A DNA stretch of 64,000 nucleotides from Dactylosporangium roseum (GTDB lineage Bacteria > Actinomycetota > Actinomycetes > Mycobacteriales > Micromonosporaceae). The position numbers and the translations under genes are program-made. Under the pieces are notes generated by a model. That model was not told where the DNA came from and did no database searches. It worked only from the letters and a program-made list of their open reading frames with translations. The stretch spans positions 186,001 through 250,000 of the forward strand of contig NZ_CP073721.1 of NCBI RefSeq assembly GCF_025264685.1, read 5' to 3'. Of the stretch, positions 41,516 through 49,244 are shown in pieces. Each line of letters begins with the position of its first letter. Positions within the stretch are counted from its first letter, which is position 1.

Positions 41516-42454
41516 TCACGGGGCTGGTGCGGCAGCCGTCTTCCCGACGGCGGCCGCCTCGTCCCGTTGCGCGGCTCGGGTGCGGCGTGTGGTGCGGATC
41601 GCGTCCCAGGTGAAGATCGCGAGGGCGCACCACACGATCACGAACCCGGCGAGCCGGCCCGGCGGCAGCGGCTCGGCGAACACGACCACGCCGAGCAGGA
41701 GCTGCATCGTCGGGGTCAGGTACTGCAGGATGCCGAGGCCGGAGAGCGGAACGCGATTGGCGGCCTCCGCGAACAGCAGCAGCGGTGCGGCCGTGAGCAG
41801 TCCGCTGAGCGCCAGCATCACGGTGTGCCAGCCGGACACCGTGCCGAACGTCGACGTGTGGTGCGCGGTCAGCCACGTGAGGTACGCCAGGCCGGGCAGC
41901 GTCAGCACCGCGGACTCGAGGAACAGCCCTTCGGCGGCGGGCAGGCCGAGCCGCTTCTTGATCAGCCCGTAGCAGCCGAACGACGCGGCCAGGGTGAGCG
42001 CGATCCAGGGGAGCCGGCCGTAGTCGATGCTCAGCACGACCACGGCGAACGCGCCGACGCCGAGAGCGACCCACTGCGACGGGCGCAACCGCTCCCGCAG
42101 GACGAGGACGCCGAGCAGGATGACGAACAGGGGGTTGACGAAGTATCCGAGGGAAGCCTCGATGACCCGCTCGGTGTCGACGGCGTAGATGTAGACGCCC
42201 CAGTTGACGGCGATCAACAGCGCCGCGACCGAGATCCCGGCCAGCCGCCTGCCGTCCCGCAGGAGCGCGCCGAGCGGCCGCCAACGCCACACGACCGCCA
42301 GCATCAGCGCCACCGTCACGAGTGACCAGACGATGCGGTGCGCGAGCACCTCGACAGCGCCCGCCGGGCGCAGCGCCCGGAAGTACAGCGGGAAGACACC
42401 CCAGAGGATGTTGGCGGACAGGGCGGACAAATAGCCTCGGCGCAACGGATCCAC
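41516..42454 (-). CDS. rarD: RarD/EamA-family transporter
   Basis: A 312-residue protein with ten hydrophobic helices in two EamA repeats. The RarD opening is RRGYLSALSANILWGVFPLYFRAL, with typical AVNWGVYIYAVDTERVIEASLGYFVNPL and LGILQYLTPTMQLLLGVVVF segments. RarD was named from chloramphenicol sensitivity; the true substrate is not known. The GTG start has TACGGT six bases upstream and no ribosome-binding site. Confidence 0.88.
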   Translation of the reverse strand: MDPLRRGYLSALSANILWGVFPLYFRALRPAGAVEVLAHRIVWSLVTVALMLAVVWRWRPLGALLRDGRRLAGISVAALLIAVNWGVYIYAVDTERVIEASLGYFVNPLFVILLGVLVLRERLRPSQWVALGVGAFAVVVLSIDYGRLPWIALTLAASFGCYGLIKKRLGLPAAEGLFLESAVLTLPGLAYLTWLTAHHTSTFGTVSGWHTVMLALSGLLTAAPLLLFAEAANRVPLSGLGILQYLTPTMQLLLGVVVFAEPLPPGRLAGFVIVWCALAIFTWDAIRTTRRTRAAQRDEAAAVGKTAAAPAP

Positions 42455-42460
42455 GACTCA

Positions 42461-42466
42461 ACCGTA
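42461..42466 (-). promoter_or_regulatory. -10 element, leaderless promoter of rarD
   Basis: TACGGT (minus strand) ends six bases before the GTG at 42454. Confidence 0.5.
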
Positions 42467-42498
42467 AGGGGGGGACCGCTGTCCACCCCTCATCGGGA

Positions 42499-42945
42499 TC
42501 AGCGGTGGTCCTGGTAGCCGCCGCGCTGCCCGTACTGCTGGTGCGGGCGGTCCCGGCTCTTGCGGTCGCGGTCGCCGCCGTCCGGGACGAAGAAGTTGAT
42601 CAGCCAGCTCACGATGCCGATGAACAGCGCGCCGAGCACGGCTGTCGGCCAGAACTCGTCGACGTTGAACGACAGGTCGAGGGCTTCGGCGATCTTGCTG
42701 GTGAGCAGCAGCAGGAGGCCGTTGACGACGAGCGAGACCAGGCCAAGCGTCAGAATGTACGCCCAGCAACCGATGGTCTTGATGATCGGGCGCAGCACCG
42801 CGTTGACGATGCCGAAGATCGCGGCGACCGCGACGACCGTGAGCACCTTCCGACCGGTGGTGCCCTCGACGGTGATGCCCGGAATCACCAGCGTGGCCAG
42901 CCAGACCGTGAACGCGCTCACGGCGAGCCGGATGAGGATTCCCAT
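42499..42945 (-). CDS. Phage holin family 4 / four-helix membrane protein
   Basis: A 148-residue protein with four hydrophobic helices over the first 120 residues. It has the signature IVNAVLRPIIKTIGCWAYILTLGLVSLVVNGLLLLLT of the mycobacterial four-helix holin superfamily. A hydrophilic, Arg/Asp/Gln-rich tail follows. The family name comes from phage holins, but chromosomal members are widespread and of unknown role. No phage gene is nearby. Confidence 0.75.
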   Translation of the reverse strand: MGILIRLAVSAFTVWLATLVIPGITVEGTTGRKVLTVVAVAAIFGIVNAVLRPIIKTIGCWAYILTLGLVSLVVNGLLLLLTSKIAEALDLSFNVDEFWPTAVLGALFIGIVSWLINFFVPDGGDRDRKSRDRPHQQYGQRGGYQDHR

Positions 42946-43025
42946 GCCGGTGATCGTGCCACGGCGGTGCCAGTCCGGAACACCCCGCTATCACCGATTC
43001 TTCCCTGACGTTTCGCGGCCGGCTG

Positions 43026-44822
43026 CTACCGGGCCGGGCCGCCGGTCAGTTGCCGCTCGATCGGTGTCGTCGACAGCCGGGTCCAGCGGACGGTGTGTCG
43101 GCTGACGACCACGCCGAGCATCTCCGGGCCGATCCGGGTCAGCCAACCGGCCGACTCGCCGAGCCCGAGCGCTCTCGCCGCGAGCGTCGCCTCCGGCGGG
43201 GAGAGCGGCTGCAACAGCGCGAGGTCGACCCGGGCGAGCAGGTCGCCGTCGGCCGGGGTCAGCTCGTCGCGGACCAGCAGTGTGGCGCGCCAGGCGCGCT
43301 CCACCACCGTCGCGCCCCGGCCCTCGGCCGGTCCGACGTCGATGATCAGTAACTGCGGCCGGGTCGAGGTCGGCGCCGGCGGCTCCGTGAGGCGGCCCAC
43401 CGGGGCCAGCGCGACCGGCTCGCCGCTGCCGAGCCCGCGCAGGAACGGCTCCCAGGCGTGCGGCCGGGTCGACTGCACGATGACCTGTGCGCCGACCGCC
43501 AGCGCACGCAGGACGAGCAGTTCCGCACAGCGCAGCCCGCCGATCAGCGCCGCCCGGGTCGGCTCGGCGCGGAACAGCCGGACGACCACCGGCGCGCCGT
43601 GCCGGTCGCGGCCGAGCATCAGGCCCTCGCCGCCGATCGGCGGCTCGATCTCGGCGAGCCGCACCGCCGTCGCGTGCACGGTCCGGCCGCCGCCGACGAC
43701 CAGCGTGTCGTGCGCGGCCACCAACCCGGCCAGAGCCGCGCCGTCGCTCGGCGCGCCGCCGCCGAGCGGCAGGGTCGCGGCGAACCCGTCGAACTGCGCG
43801 CCGTCGAGCCGCCGCACGCGGGCCTGTGCGACCGAAACCAGCCGATCGAGGGCCGTGACCGCCCCGGCCAGCGCGGCCGCCGTCGGCGCGGCCAGCCGCA
43901 CGGTGACCTCGGCCTCGGTGGAGCGGCTGGTGGCCGTCAGCGACACCGCCGTGCCGGACGTCGGCAGCCGCAGCAGTGGTCCGGTCAGCCGGTCCTGGTC
44001 GGGCCAGCGGCCCAACCGGAACGCGGCCTGCTGGAGCCCGCCGGCCCGCACCCCGGTCCACGTCTCGCGCACCGGGTGCGCCGGATCGTGGTGCGCCGCC
44101 TCGGCCAGCGCGGCCAGCGCCGACGCCGCCGACAACGGAAGCGCCGGCAGCCCGGCCTTGACCAGCAGGCGGCACACGCGCCGCACCGCCGCCGCCAAGG
44201 CCGGCTCGAGATCCGGTCTTCGGAAGCCGCCGGCCCGGCGGACCCGGACGCCGACCAGCACCCGCTGGTGCGCGAGGACGCGGCCGTCGGTGAGCTGCCG
44301 GTAGGACGTCGCAGCAGGGCTCGCCCCGGCCGTCGGCCCGGGCGCGGTGACCGCGGTCACCAGGAGTTGGAGCCGGACCTCGGGCACGTCGGGAGCCGGC
44401 GCGGGCAGGAGGGAGCTGAGCGCCGGGACCGGCGGCATGACGTCGCCGAGCAGCGCTGTGAGGTCGCCGACCCGCACGACCGCGGCGAATCCGTCGGTGT
44501 CCTCGAACACGCCCACGTCCGCGCCGTCGACCTCGATCGAGGTCGTCGCGGCACCCGGACGGAGCAGCGTGAGCAGCTCGGCCGCGGCGGCACCCGCCGG
44601 CAACGCGCGGCGCCGACCACGGAACCGGAACGTGCCGCCGAGCCGGCCCGGCAGCGCACCGCTCGCGGCCGGCACCGCCGCCGCCAGTGCGACGGGCAGC
44701 GCGACAAGGGCCCAGTAGGGCCCGGCCGCCCACGCCGCGGCCGAAACGGCGATCGCCGCCTGCGCCAGCACCACCCGCGTCCCGAGTCTCACATCGCCCC
44801 CCGCCAATGCGATCTGCGGCAT
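43026..44822 (-). CDS. eccE: Type VII secretion protein EccE
   Basis: A 598-residue protein. Two N-terminal membrane helices (about 15-55: VLAQAAIAVSAAAWAAG and ALVALPVALAAAVPAA) precede a large cytosolic domain with the EccE start FRFRGRRRALPAG and FAAVVRVGDL. EccE lines the outer rim of the ESX membrane channel. ATG 44822 is preferred: the frame is open further upstream, but that part runs through eccB. It faces eccB across 37 bases. eccC and eccD are not in the window. Confidence 0.8.
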   Translation of the reverse strand: MPQIALAGGDVRLGTRVVLAQAAIAVSAAAWAAGPYWALVALPVALAAAVPAASGALPGRLGGTFRFRGRRRALPAGAAAAELLTLLRPGAATTSIEVDGADVGVFEDTDGFAAVVRVGDLTALLGDVMPPVPALSSLLPAPAPDVPEVRLQLLVTAVTAPGPTAGASPAATSYRQLTDGRVLAHQRVLVGVRVRRAGGFRRPDLEPALAAAVRRVCRLLVKAGLPALPLSAASALAALAEAAHHDPAHPVRETWTGVRAGGLQQAAFRLGRWPDQDRLTGPLLRLPTSGTAVSLTATSRSTEAEVTVRLAAPTAAALAGAVTALDRLVSVAQARVRRLDGAQFDGFAATLPLGGGAPSDGAALAGLVAAHDTLVVGGGRTVHATAVRLAEIEPPIGGEGLMLGRDRHGAPVVVRLFRAEPTRAALIGGLRCAELLVLRALAVGAQVIVQSTRPHAWEPFLRGLGSGEPVALAPVGRLTEPPAPTSTRPQLLIIDVGPAEGRGATVVERAWRATLLVRDELTPADGDLLARVDLALLQPLSPPEATLAARALGLGESAGWLTRIGPEMLGVVVSRHTVRWTRLSTTPIERQLTGGPAR

Positions 44823-44859
44823 ATCGTAGGGCGCCGATACGACAATTTCGGAGGGGTCG

Positions 44860-46203
44860 ATGCCGTCGCGGCAGGACCAGCTACACTCGTACCAGTTCAT
44901 GGTCCAGCGGGTGATCGCCGCCCTCGTCATGCGGGAGACCGATCCCGCCCAGTCGCCGTTCCGCAGGGTGGCCGGCGCGACGCTGGTCGGCGCGCTGCTC
45001 GCCGCGCTCGGTGTGGGTGGCACCGCCGCATACGCCGTGCTCAAGCCGGGCGCGTCCGGCAAGTGGCGCAACGACAAGGCGATTGTCGTCGAGGCGGAGT
45101 CGGGCGCCCTGTTCGTGTACCGCGACCAGGTGCTCCATCCCGTCCTCAACCAGGCGTCGGCGCTGCTCGTCCTCAACGCCGCCGACGTGCGGACGGTCAT
45201 CGTCCCACGTGCCGCCCTGGCCGGTGCGCCCCGCGGTGCGCCGCTCGGCATCCTCGGCGCGCCGGCGTCGCTGCCGGCGGCGTCCGGCCTGCGCAAGGAG
45301 CCGTGGACGGTGTGCTCGAGCCCGGAGGGTGCGACGGTGTTCGTCGGCGGCCGGCCGGGCGGCGGCGCACCGCTGGGTGAACGGGGACTCCTGGTCACCG
45401 GGCCGGCCCAGGAGACGTACCTCATCCGGAACGGTCACAAGCACCTCATCCGCCGGCCCGGTGCCGCGCTGCCCGCCCTCGTCTGGTCCGGCCGGCCGCA
45501 GACGGCCGTCGCGCAGGCGTTCCTGCACGCCGTCCCGTCCGGCGCCGACCTGGTCACCCCGACCGTGCCGGAGCGGGGCAGAAGCGTCGCGGCCGGCACC
45601 GTGGGCCAGCTCTTCGGGGTGCGCACCGGTGACCGGGTCGACGCGTTCCTGGTGACGGCGGGCGGGCTCGCCTCGGTCACCCCGTTGCAGGCCGCGTTGC
45701 TGCTCGCCGCGCCGGAGACGGCGGCGGTGCAGGGCCGCAAGGATCTCATCCCGCTGACCCCGGCCGAGTTCTCCGGCCTGGTGCAGGGCCGGCAGGTCGT
45801 GCCGTTCGCGGCGGACCCGGGCGTCGGCGGCGCGCTGCCGGCCGACGTGCCGGACCTGTTCGAGGGCCGGCCGCGGACCGTCTGCACCGGCCAGGAGCTG
45901 ACGACGGACAGCGTGCTGCCGGACCTGTCCCGCGCGGTCGGCACCGCCGCGGCGGGCGAGAACGGCGGTGTCCTCGCCGATCGGGTGGTCGTGCCGCCGG
46001 GCAACGGGGCGCTGGTGCGTACCGACACCGGGGTACTGCACCTCGTCACCGACGTCGGTCGCCGGCATGCGCTGCCCGTCGTGGGCGTGTTGCCCGCGCT
46101 CGGGTACCAGGGACAGGAGCCGGTCATCGTCCCGGGTGAGGTGGTCGGGCTCCTGCCGGCCGGCCCCGCGCTCGATCCCGCGGCGGCCGCCCAGCCTCAG
46201 TAG
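44860..46203 (+). CDS. eccB: Type VII secretion protein EccB
   Basis: A 447-residue protein starting MPSRQDQLHSYQFMVQRVIAAL, the strongly conserved EccB cytosolic N-terminus. One membrane helix (about 37-60) and a large periplasmic domain follow, the latter with repeated beta segments such as YLIRNGHKHLIRRP. EccB forms the periplasmic part of the ESX core. GGAGGGG lies four bases before the ATG. Its end overlaps the convergent methylase by seven bases. Confidence 0.92.
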   Translation: MPSRQDQLHSYQFMVQRVIAALVMRETDPAQSPFRRVAGATLVGALLAALGVGGTAAYAVLKPGASGKWRNDKAIVVEAESGALFVYRDQVLHPVLNQASALLVLNAADVRTVIVPRAALAGAPRGAPLGILGAPASLPAASGLRKEPWTVCSSPEGATVFVGGRPGGGAPLGERGLLVTGPAQETYLIRNGHKHLIRRPGAALPALVWSGRPQTAVAQAFLHAVPSGADLVTPTVPERGRSVAAGTVGQLFGVRTGDRVDAFLVTAGGLASVTPLQAALLLAAPETAAVQGRKDLIPLTPAEFSGLVQGRQVVPFAADPGVGGALPADVPDLFEGRPRTVCTGQELTTDSVLPDLSRAVGTAAAGENGGVLADRVVVPPGNGALVRTDTGVLHLVTDVGRRHALPVVGVLPALGYQGQEPVIVPGEVVGLLPAGPALDPAAAAQPQ

Positions 46204-46994
46204 TTGGTCAGTACCAGATCCGACGAGGCGCGTGCCGCGGCCCGCAGGTTGATGTCGCGCCGCGTCGCCATACGGGTCGCCTGGAAGTCGTGGTAGATCC
46301 GCCGGGTCGCGTCGGTGTCGCTGTTCGTCATCGTGAGCAGCACGCCGCGCGAGGAGGCGTCACGCATCGCCGCGGCCAGCCGTTCGTGGTCGTCGTCGTG
46401 GAACTGGCCCGGGGTGTACCGCTTGAAGTCGGCGAAGCCGCCCTCCGGCAGGTACGGCGGGTCGAGGAACACCCAGTCGCCGGCCGCCGCTTCACGCAGC
46501 GGATCGGCGAAGTCGCACACGCGGATGTCGACGCCGGCGAGTGCCGCCGAGGCGGCGAGCAGCGTGTCGCGGTTGTAGTACGGGCGGTCGTAGGCCCCGT
46601 AGGGCACGTTGAACCGGCCCCGCCGGTTGACCCGCCACAGGCCGCGAAACGCCGTCTTGTTCAGGTAGATCACGCGCGCCGCCCGGGCCGCGGTGTCGAG
46701 GCTCGCGGGATCCTGCGCGCGCACCGCCGCGAACTGCGCGGGCGTGTTGGGCAGCGCGTCGAGGCGGGTCATCACGGCCTCGGGATCCGCGGCGACGGCC
46801 CGGAAACACGCCACCAGTTCCGGGTTGGCGTCCGACAGCACCGCCTTGGCCGGGCGCAGCTCGAAGAAGACCGCGGCGCTGCCCATGAACGGCTCCCAGT
46901 AGCAGCCGGTGAACGGCGGAGCCAGCGCGACCAGTTGTGCCGAGTAGCGGGTCTTGCCGCCGGCCCACTTGATGAACGACCGGCCCTCCGCCAT
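46197..46994 (-). CDS. D12-class N6-adenine DNA methyltransferase
   Basis: A 265-residue Dam/D12-type enzyme. Motif I is FIKWAGGKTRY with the FMGSAAVFFEL segment; motif IV is FLDPPYLPEGGF. The catalytic order and length fit solitary Dam-like methylases. It sits inside the ESX locus, between eccB and the WXG100 genes, in opposite orientation, with no restriction partner. ATG 46994 is chosen; ATG 47003 is possible. Any longer reading would run through the palindromic repeat at 47016-47090. Confidence 0.85.
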   Translation of the reverse strand: MAEGRSFIKWAGGKTRYSAQLVALAPPFTGCYWEPFMGSAAVFFELRPAKAVLSDANPELVACFRAVAADPEAVMTRLDALPNTPAQFAAVRAQDPASLDTAARAARVIYLNKTAFRGLWRVNRRGRFNVPYGAYDRPYYNRDTLLAASAALAGVDIRVCDFADPLREAAAGDWVFLDPPYLPEGGFADFKRYTPGQFHDDDHERLAAAMRDASSRGVLLTMTNSDTDATRRIYHDFQATRMATRRDINLRAAARASSDLVLTNY

Positions 46995-47015
46995 GCCGCA
47001 CATCCTAGAGCGCGC

Positions 47016-47090
47016 ATCGATCTTGCAGTTGCGGTGCCTGACAAACCAGTCATTCAGGGAGTGTCTCGACACCAGAACTGCAAGATCGGC
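47016..47090. repeat. Dispersed palindromic intergenic repeat, family 1, copy B
   Basis: Arms CGATCTTGCAGTT (47018) and its complement near 47076-47088 flank a centre containing GCCTGACAAACC and GGGAGTGTC. This matches the reverse complement of 9778-9880 over about 69 bases, centre included. It lies just upstream of the methylase start. Confidence 0.8.
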
Positions 47091-47202
47091 GAGGGGGGAG
47101 GGGTGGTGGAGGTGGGAGTTATCCACAGGCGCGGATCAGGGGTGGTGGGGGATTGGTTGTTGCCGATACGGTCGTCTTCTTCAGGAACGGGGGTGAGCAC
47201 CG

Positions 47203-47526
47203 ATGGTCCAGACCACACAGGCTCAGCAGGCGGAGCTCAATTCGGCAGCGCAGCGGTTCGAGCAGGTCAACGAGGAGTTGCAGAGCATGCTCGGCACCTT
47301 GATGCGTGAGCTCGAGATCACCAAGAGCGGCTGGCAGGGCGCCGGCGGCCGGTCCTTCGAGGCGGTCAAACACGCGTGGAAGGCCGACCAGGAGGCGCTC
47401 AACCAGAACCTTCTGGAAACCGCCGAAGGGCTGAAGACCGCCGGCCGGAACTACGCGGTGACCGACACCGAGGCCGACAGCCGCTTCCGTCGCGTCGGCC
47501 GCGCCGACCTGTCCGCACTCGGCTGA
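47203..47526 (+). CDS. WXG100 (EsxA/EsxB-like) secreted protein
   Basis: A 107-residue helical hairpin protein with WQG at residues 44-46 in the turn. The ESX secretion motif YxxxD is at Tyr84-Asp88 (YAVTD). GGGGGTGAG precedes the ATG. Its partner is encoded 13 bases downstream; such proteins leave the cell as a heterodimer. Confidence 0.9.
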   Translation: MVQTTQAQQAELNSAAQRFEQVNEELQSMLGTLMRELEITKSGWQGAGGRSFEAVKHAWKADQEALNQNLLETAEGLKTAGRNYAVTDTEADSRFRRVGRADLSALG

Positions 47527-47539
47527 TCGGAGAGCACTC

Positions 47540-47839
47540 ATGGACGACACCCTCGTGGTCGACTTCGGCGCGATGCAGCACGCCGGCCAGTCCATCCAGA
47601 CCGCGCTCAACACGCTCAACGCCCGCCTGGACGAGGTCTCGCAGCTCGGACGGCGCCTCACGGCGGGCTGGCAGGGCGAGTCCCGTGAGGCGTATGCGGT
47701 CCGCCAGGCCGGCTGGGAGCGCGCCGGCAACGATCTCGCGCTGACGCTGAAGGACATCAAGGCCGCGCTCGACGAGTCGACGCAGCGGTATCTCGAGACC
47801 GAGCACCGCAACCGCCAACTGTTCCCCGGCGCTCGCTGA
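47540..47839 (+). CDS. Second WXG100 protein of the pair
   Basis: A 99-residue WXG100 protein with WQG at 44-46 and YxxxE at Tyr84-Glu88 (YLETE). GGAGAG precedes the ATG. Both proteins of this pair keep the C-terminal secretion motif, whereas in the best-known mycobacterial pair only one of the two carries it. The stop is three bases from the convergent mycP stop. Confidence 0.9.
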   Translation: MDDTLVVDFGAMQHAGQSIQTALNTLNARLDEVSQLGRRLTAGWQGESREAYAVRQAGWERAGNDLALTLKDIKAALDESTQRYLETEHRNRQLFPGAR

Positions 47840-47842
47840 CGA

Positions 47843-49033
47843 TCAGCGCGGGTTGCCCACGCCGGGCCGCCACGCACGACGACGGCCCCGCGGCAGCACG
47901 ATCACGGCGAGCGCCAGCAGCGACACCAGGGCCAGGCCGGCACCGCCCAGGAGCAGGGTCCGGCGCTCGGCCGCGGCCCGTGGGGCGGCGGCCGCGTCGT
48001 CCCGCGGCGGTGCCGGCGCCGGGCCGGCCGGCTTCGGGGAGGCGACGGCGCGCTCGGTCAGCGCGCGGTACGGGTTCAGCACGCCCGCGCCGTAGCCCGG
48101 ACCGGCCGAGCCGCCGTCGGCGGTCGCGGTCAGCGTGGCCGCGACCGCGGCCGCGGACAGCTCGGGCCGGTACTGGCGCAGGAGCGCCGCCGTCGCGGCC
48201 ACGAACGGCACCGCGAAGCTGGTCCCGTCGGCCACCGTCAGGCCCTGCGGTGTCGCCGTGGTCACGATCTGTGCGCCGGGGGCGACCAGGTCGACGTGCG
48301 GGCCGGTCTGCGAGCTCGGCACGCGCCGGCCGTCCGGATCGATCGCGCCGACGCCGACGACCCCGTCGTACGCGGCCGGATACGGCGTCGGGTTGCCCTG
48401 CTCGAACCGGTTGCCGGCCGCCGCGACGAGGACGACGTCGCGGGAGATCGCGAACCGCACCGCCTCGCGGACCTCCGGCTCGTCGCGGTAGGAGACCAGC
48501 GACAGGTTGATCACCTTCGCGCCGCGGTCGACCGCGTCCCGGATCGCCGCGGCCAGCCCGCCGGCGGTGCCGCGCCGGCCCGCCGTCGTGCCGTCCTCCA
48601 GCTCGATCAGCTCGCTCACGCGCAGCGCCACGATCGTCGCGGCGGGTGCCAGGCCGCGGAACGTCGCCCCGCCGGCCGGGCGTGCGGCGATGATGCCGGC
48701 GACGCCCGTACCGTGGCCGACGCAGTCCAGGACGGAGCTGCCGCCGTCGAGCTGGTCGGTGCCGGACCGCACCGCACCGCGCAGTTGCGGGTGCCGTGCG
48801 TCGACGCCGGAGTCGATCACCGCGACGATCACGCCGTGGCCGTCGGCGAGCGGGGCCAGCCGGCGCTGGTCGTACCGCTGCTGGGGCCAAGGCGTGCCGG
48901 TGGGCGCCGGTTGTGGCGGGCGGAGCGGGCCGGGGCAGGCCGCCGGGGCGTGCGCCGCGGCCGGCAGGGGCACGAGACAGCCGGCCAGGGCCAGCAGGAT
49001 CGCCGAACCGGAGGATCGGGCACGGCGTGGCAT
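47843..49033 (-). CDS. mycP: Mycosin protease MycP (type VII secretion)
   Basis: A 396-residue subtilase (S8) with signal peptide. Catalytic triad: Asp74 (VIDSGVD), His107 (CVGHGTG) and Ser272 (GTSFAVPF), with oxyanion Asn208 (AAAGN). A C-terminal membrane helix (about 355-378) is followed by a basic tail, the mycosin layout. Mycosins are needed for ESX membrane-complex stability. ATG 49033 has TAACAT seven bases upstream; ATG 49042 overlaps this -10. Confidence 0.92.
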   Translation of the reverse strand: MPRRARSSGSAILLALAGCLVPLPAAAHAPAACPGPLRPPQPAPTGTPWPQQRYDQRRLAPLADGHGVIVAVIDSGVDARHPQLRGAVRSGTDQLDGGSSVLDCVGHGTGVAGIIAARPAGGATFRGLAPAATIVALRVSELIELEDGTTAGRRGTAGGLAAAIRDAVDRGAKVINLSLVSYRDEPEVREAVRFAISRDVVLVAAAGNRFEQGNPTPYPAAYDGVVGVGAIDPDGRRVPSSQTGPHVDLVAPGAQIVTTATPQGLTVADGTSFAVPFVAATAALLRQYRPELSAAAVAATLTATADGGSAGPGYGAGVLNPYRALTERAVASPKPAGPAPAPPRDDAAAAPRAAAERRTLLLGGAGLALVSLLALAVIVLPRGRRRAWRPGVGNPR

Positions 49034-49040
49034 GGCCCAC

Positions 49041-49046
49041 ATGTTA
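49041..49046 (-). promoter_or_regulatory. -10 element, leaderless promoter of mycP
   Basis: TAACAT (minus strand) ends seven bases before the ATG at 49033. Confidence 0.5.
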
Positions 49047-49244
49047 GGTGCTCGTCCATCGATGGAGCTGCCCGTCGTACCAGCGCCGACGGGTGCCGTG
49101 AATGGGACAGCCCTGTGATCGCGCCGCCTTCGATCGCTATGCTGGCCGGAGCGCTTGCTCGCGTCGCCACCCCTCGAATTGCCGTGGCCGTATAGGTTAG
49201 GTTTCGGCGACGCGGCGGTTTCGAGCCCGACAGAGGGGGTGGCC

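Noticed and set aside
46995..47126. Longer N-terminus for the adenine methylase
   Set aside because: The extra codons are read from the dispersed palindromic repeat; the family begins near the FIKWAGGK motif.
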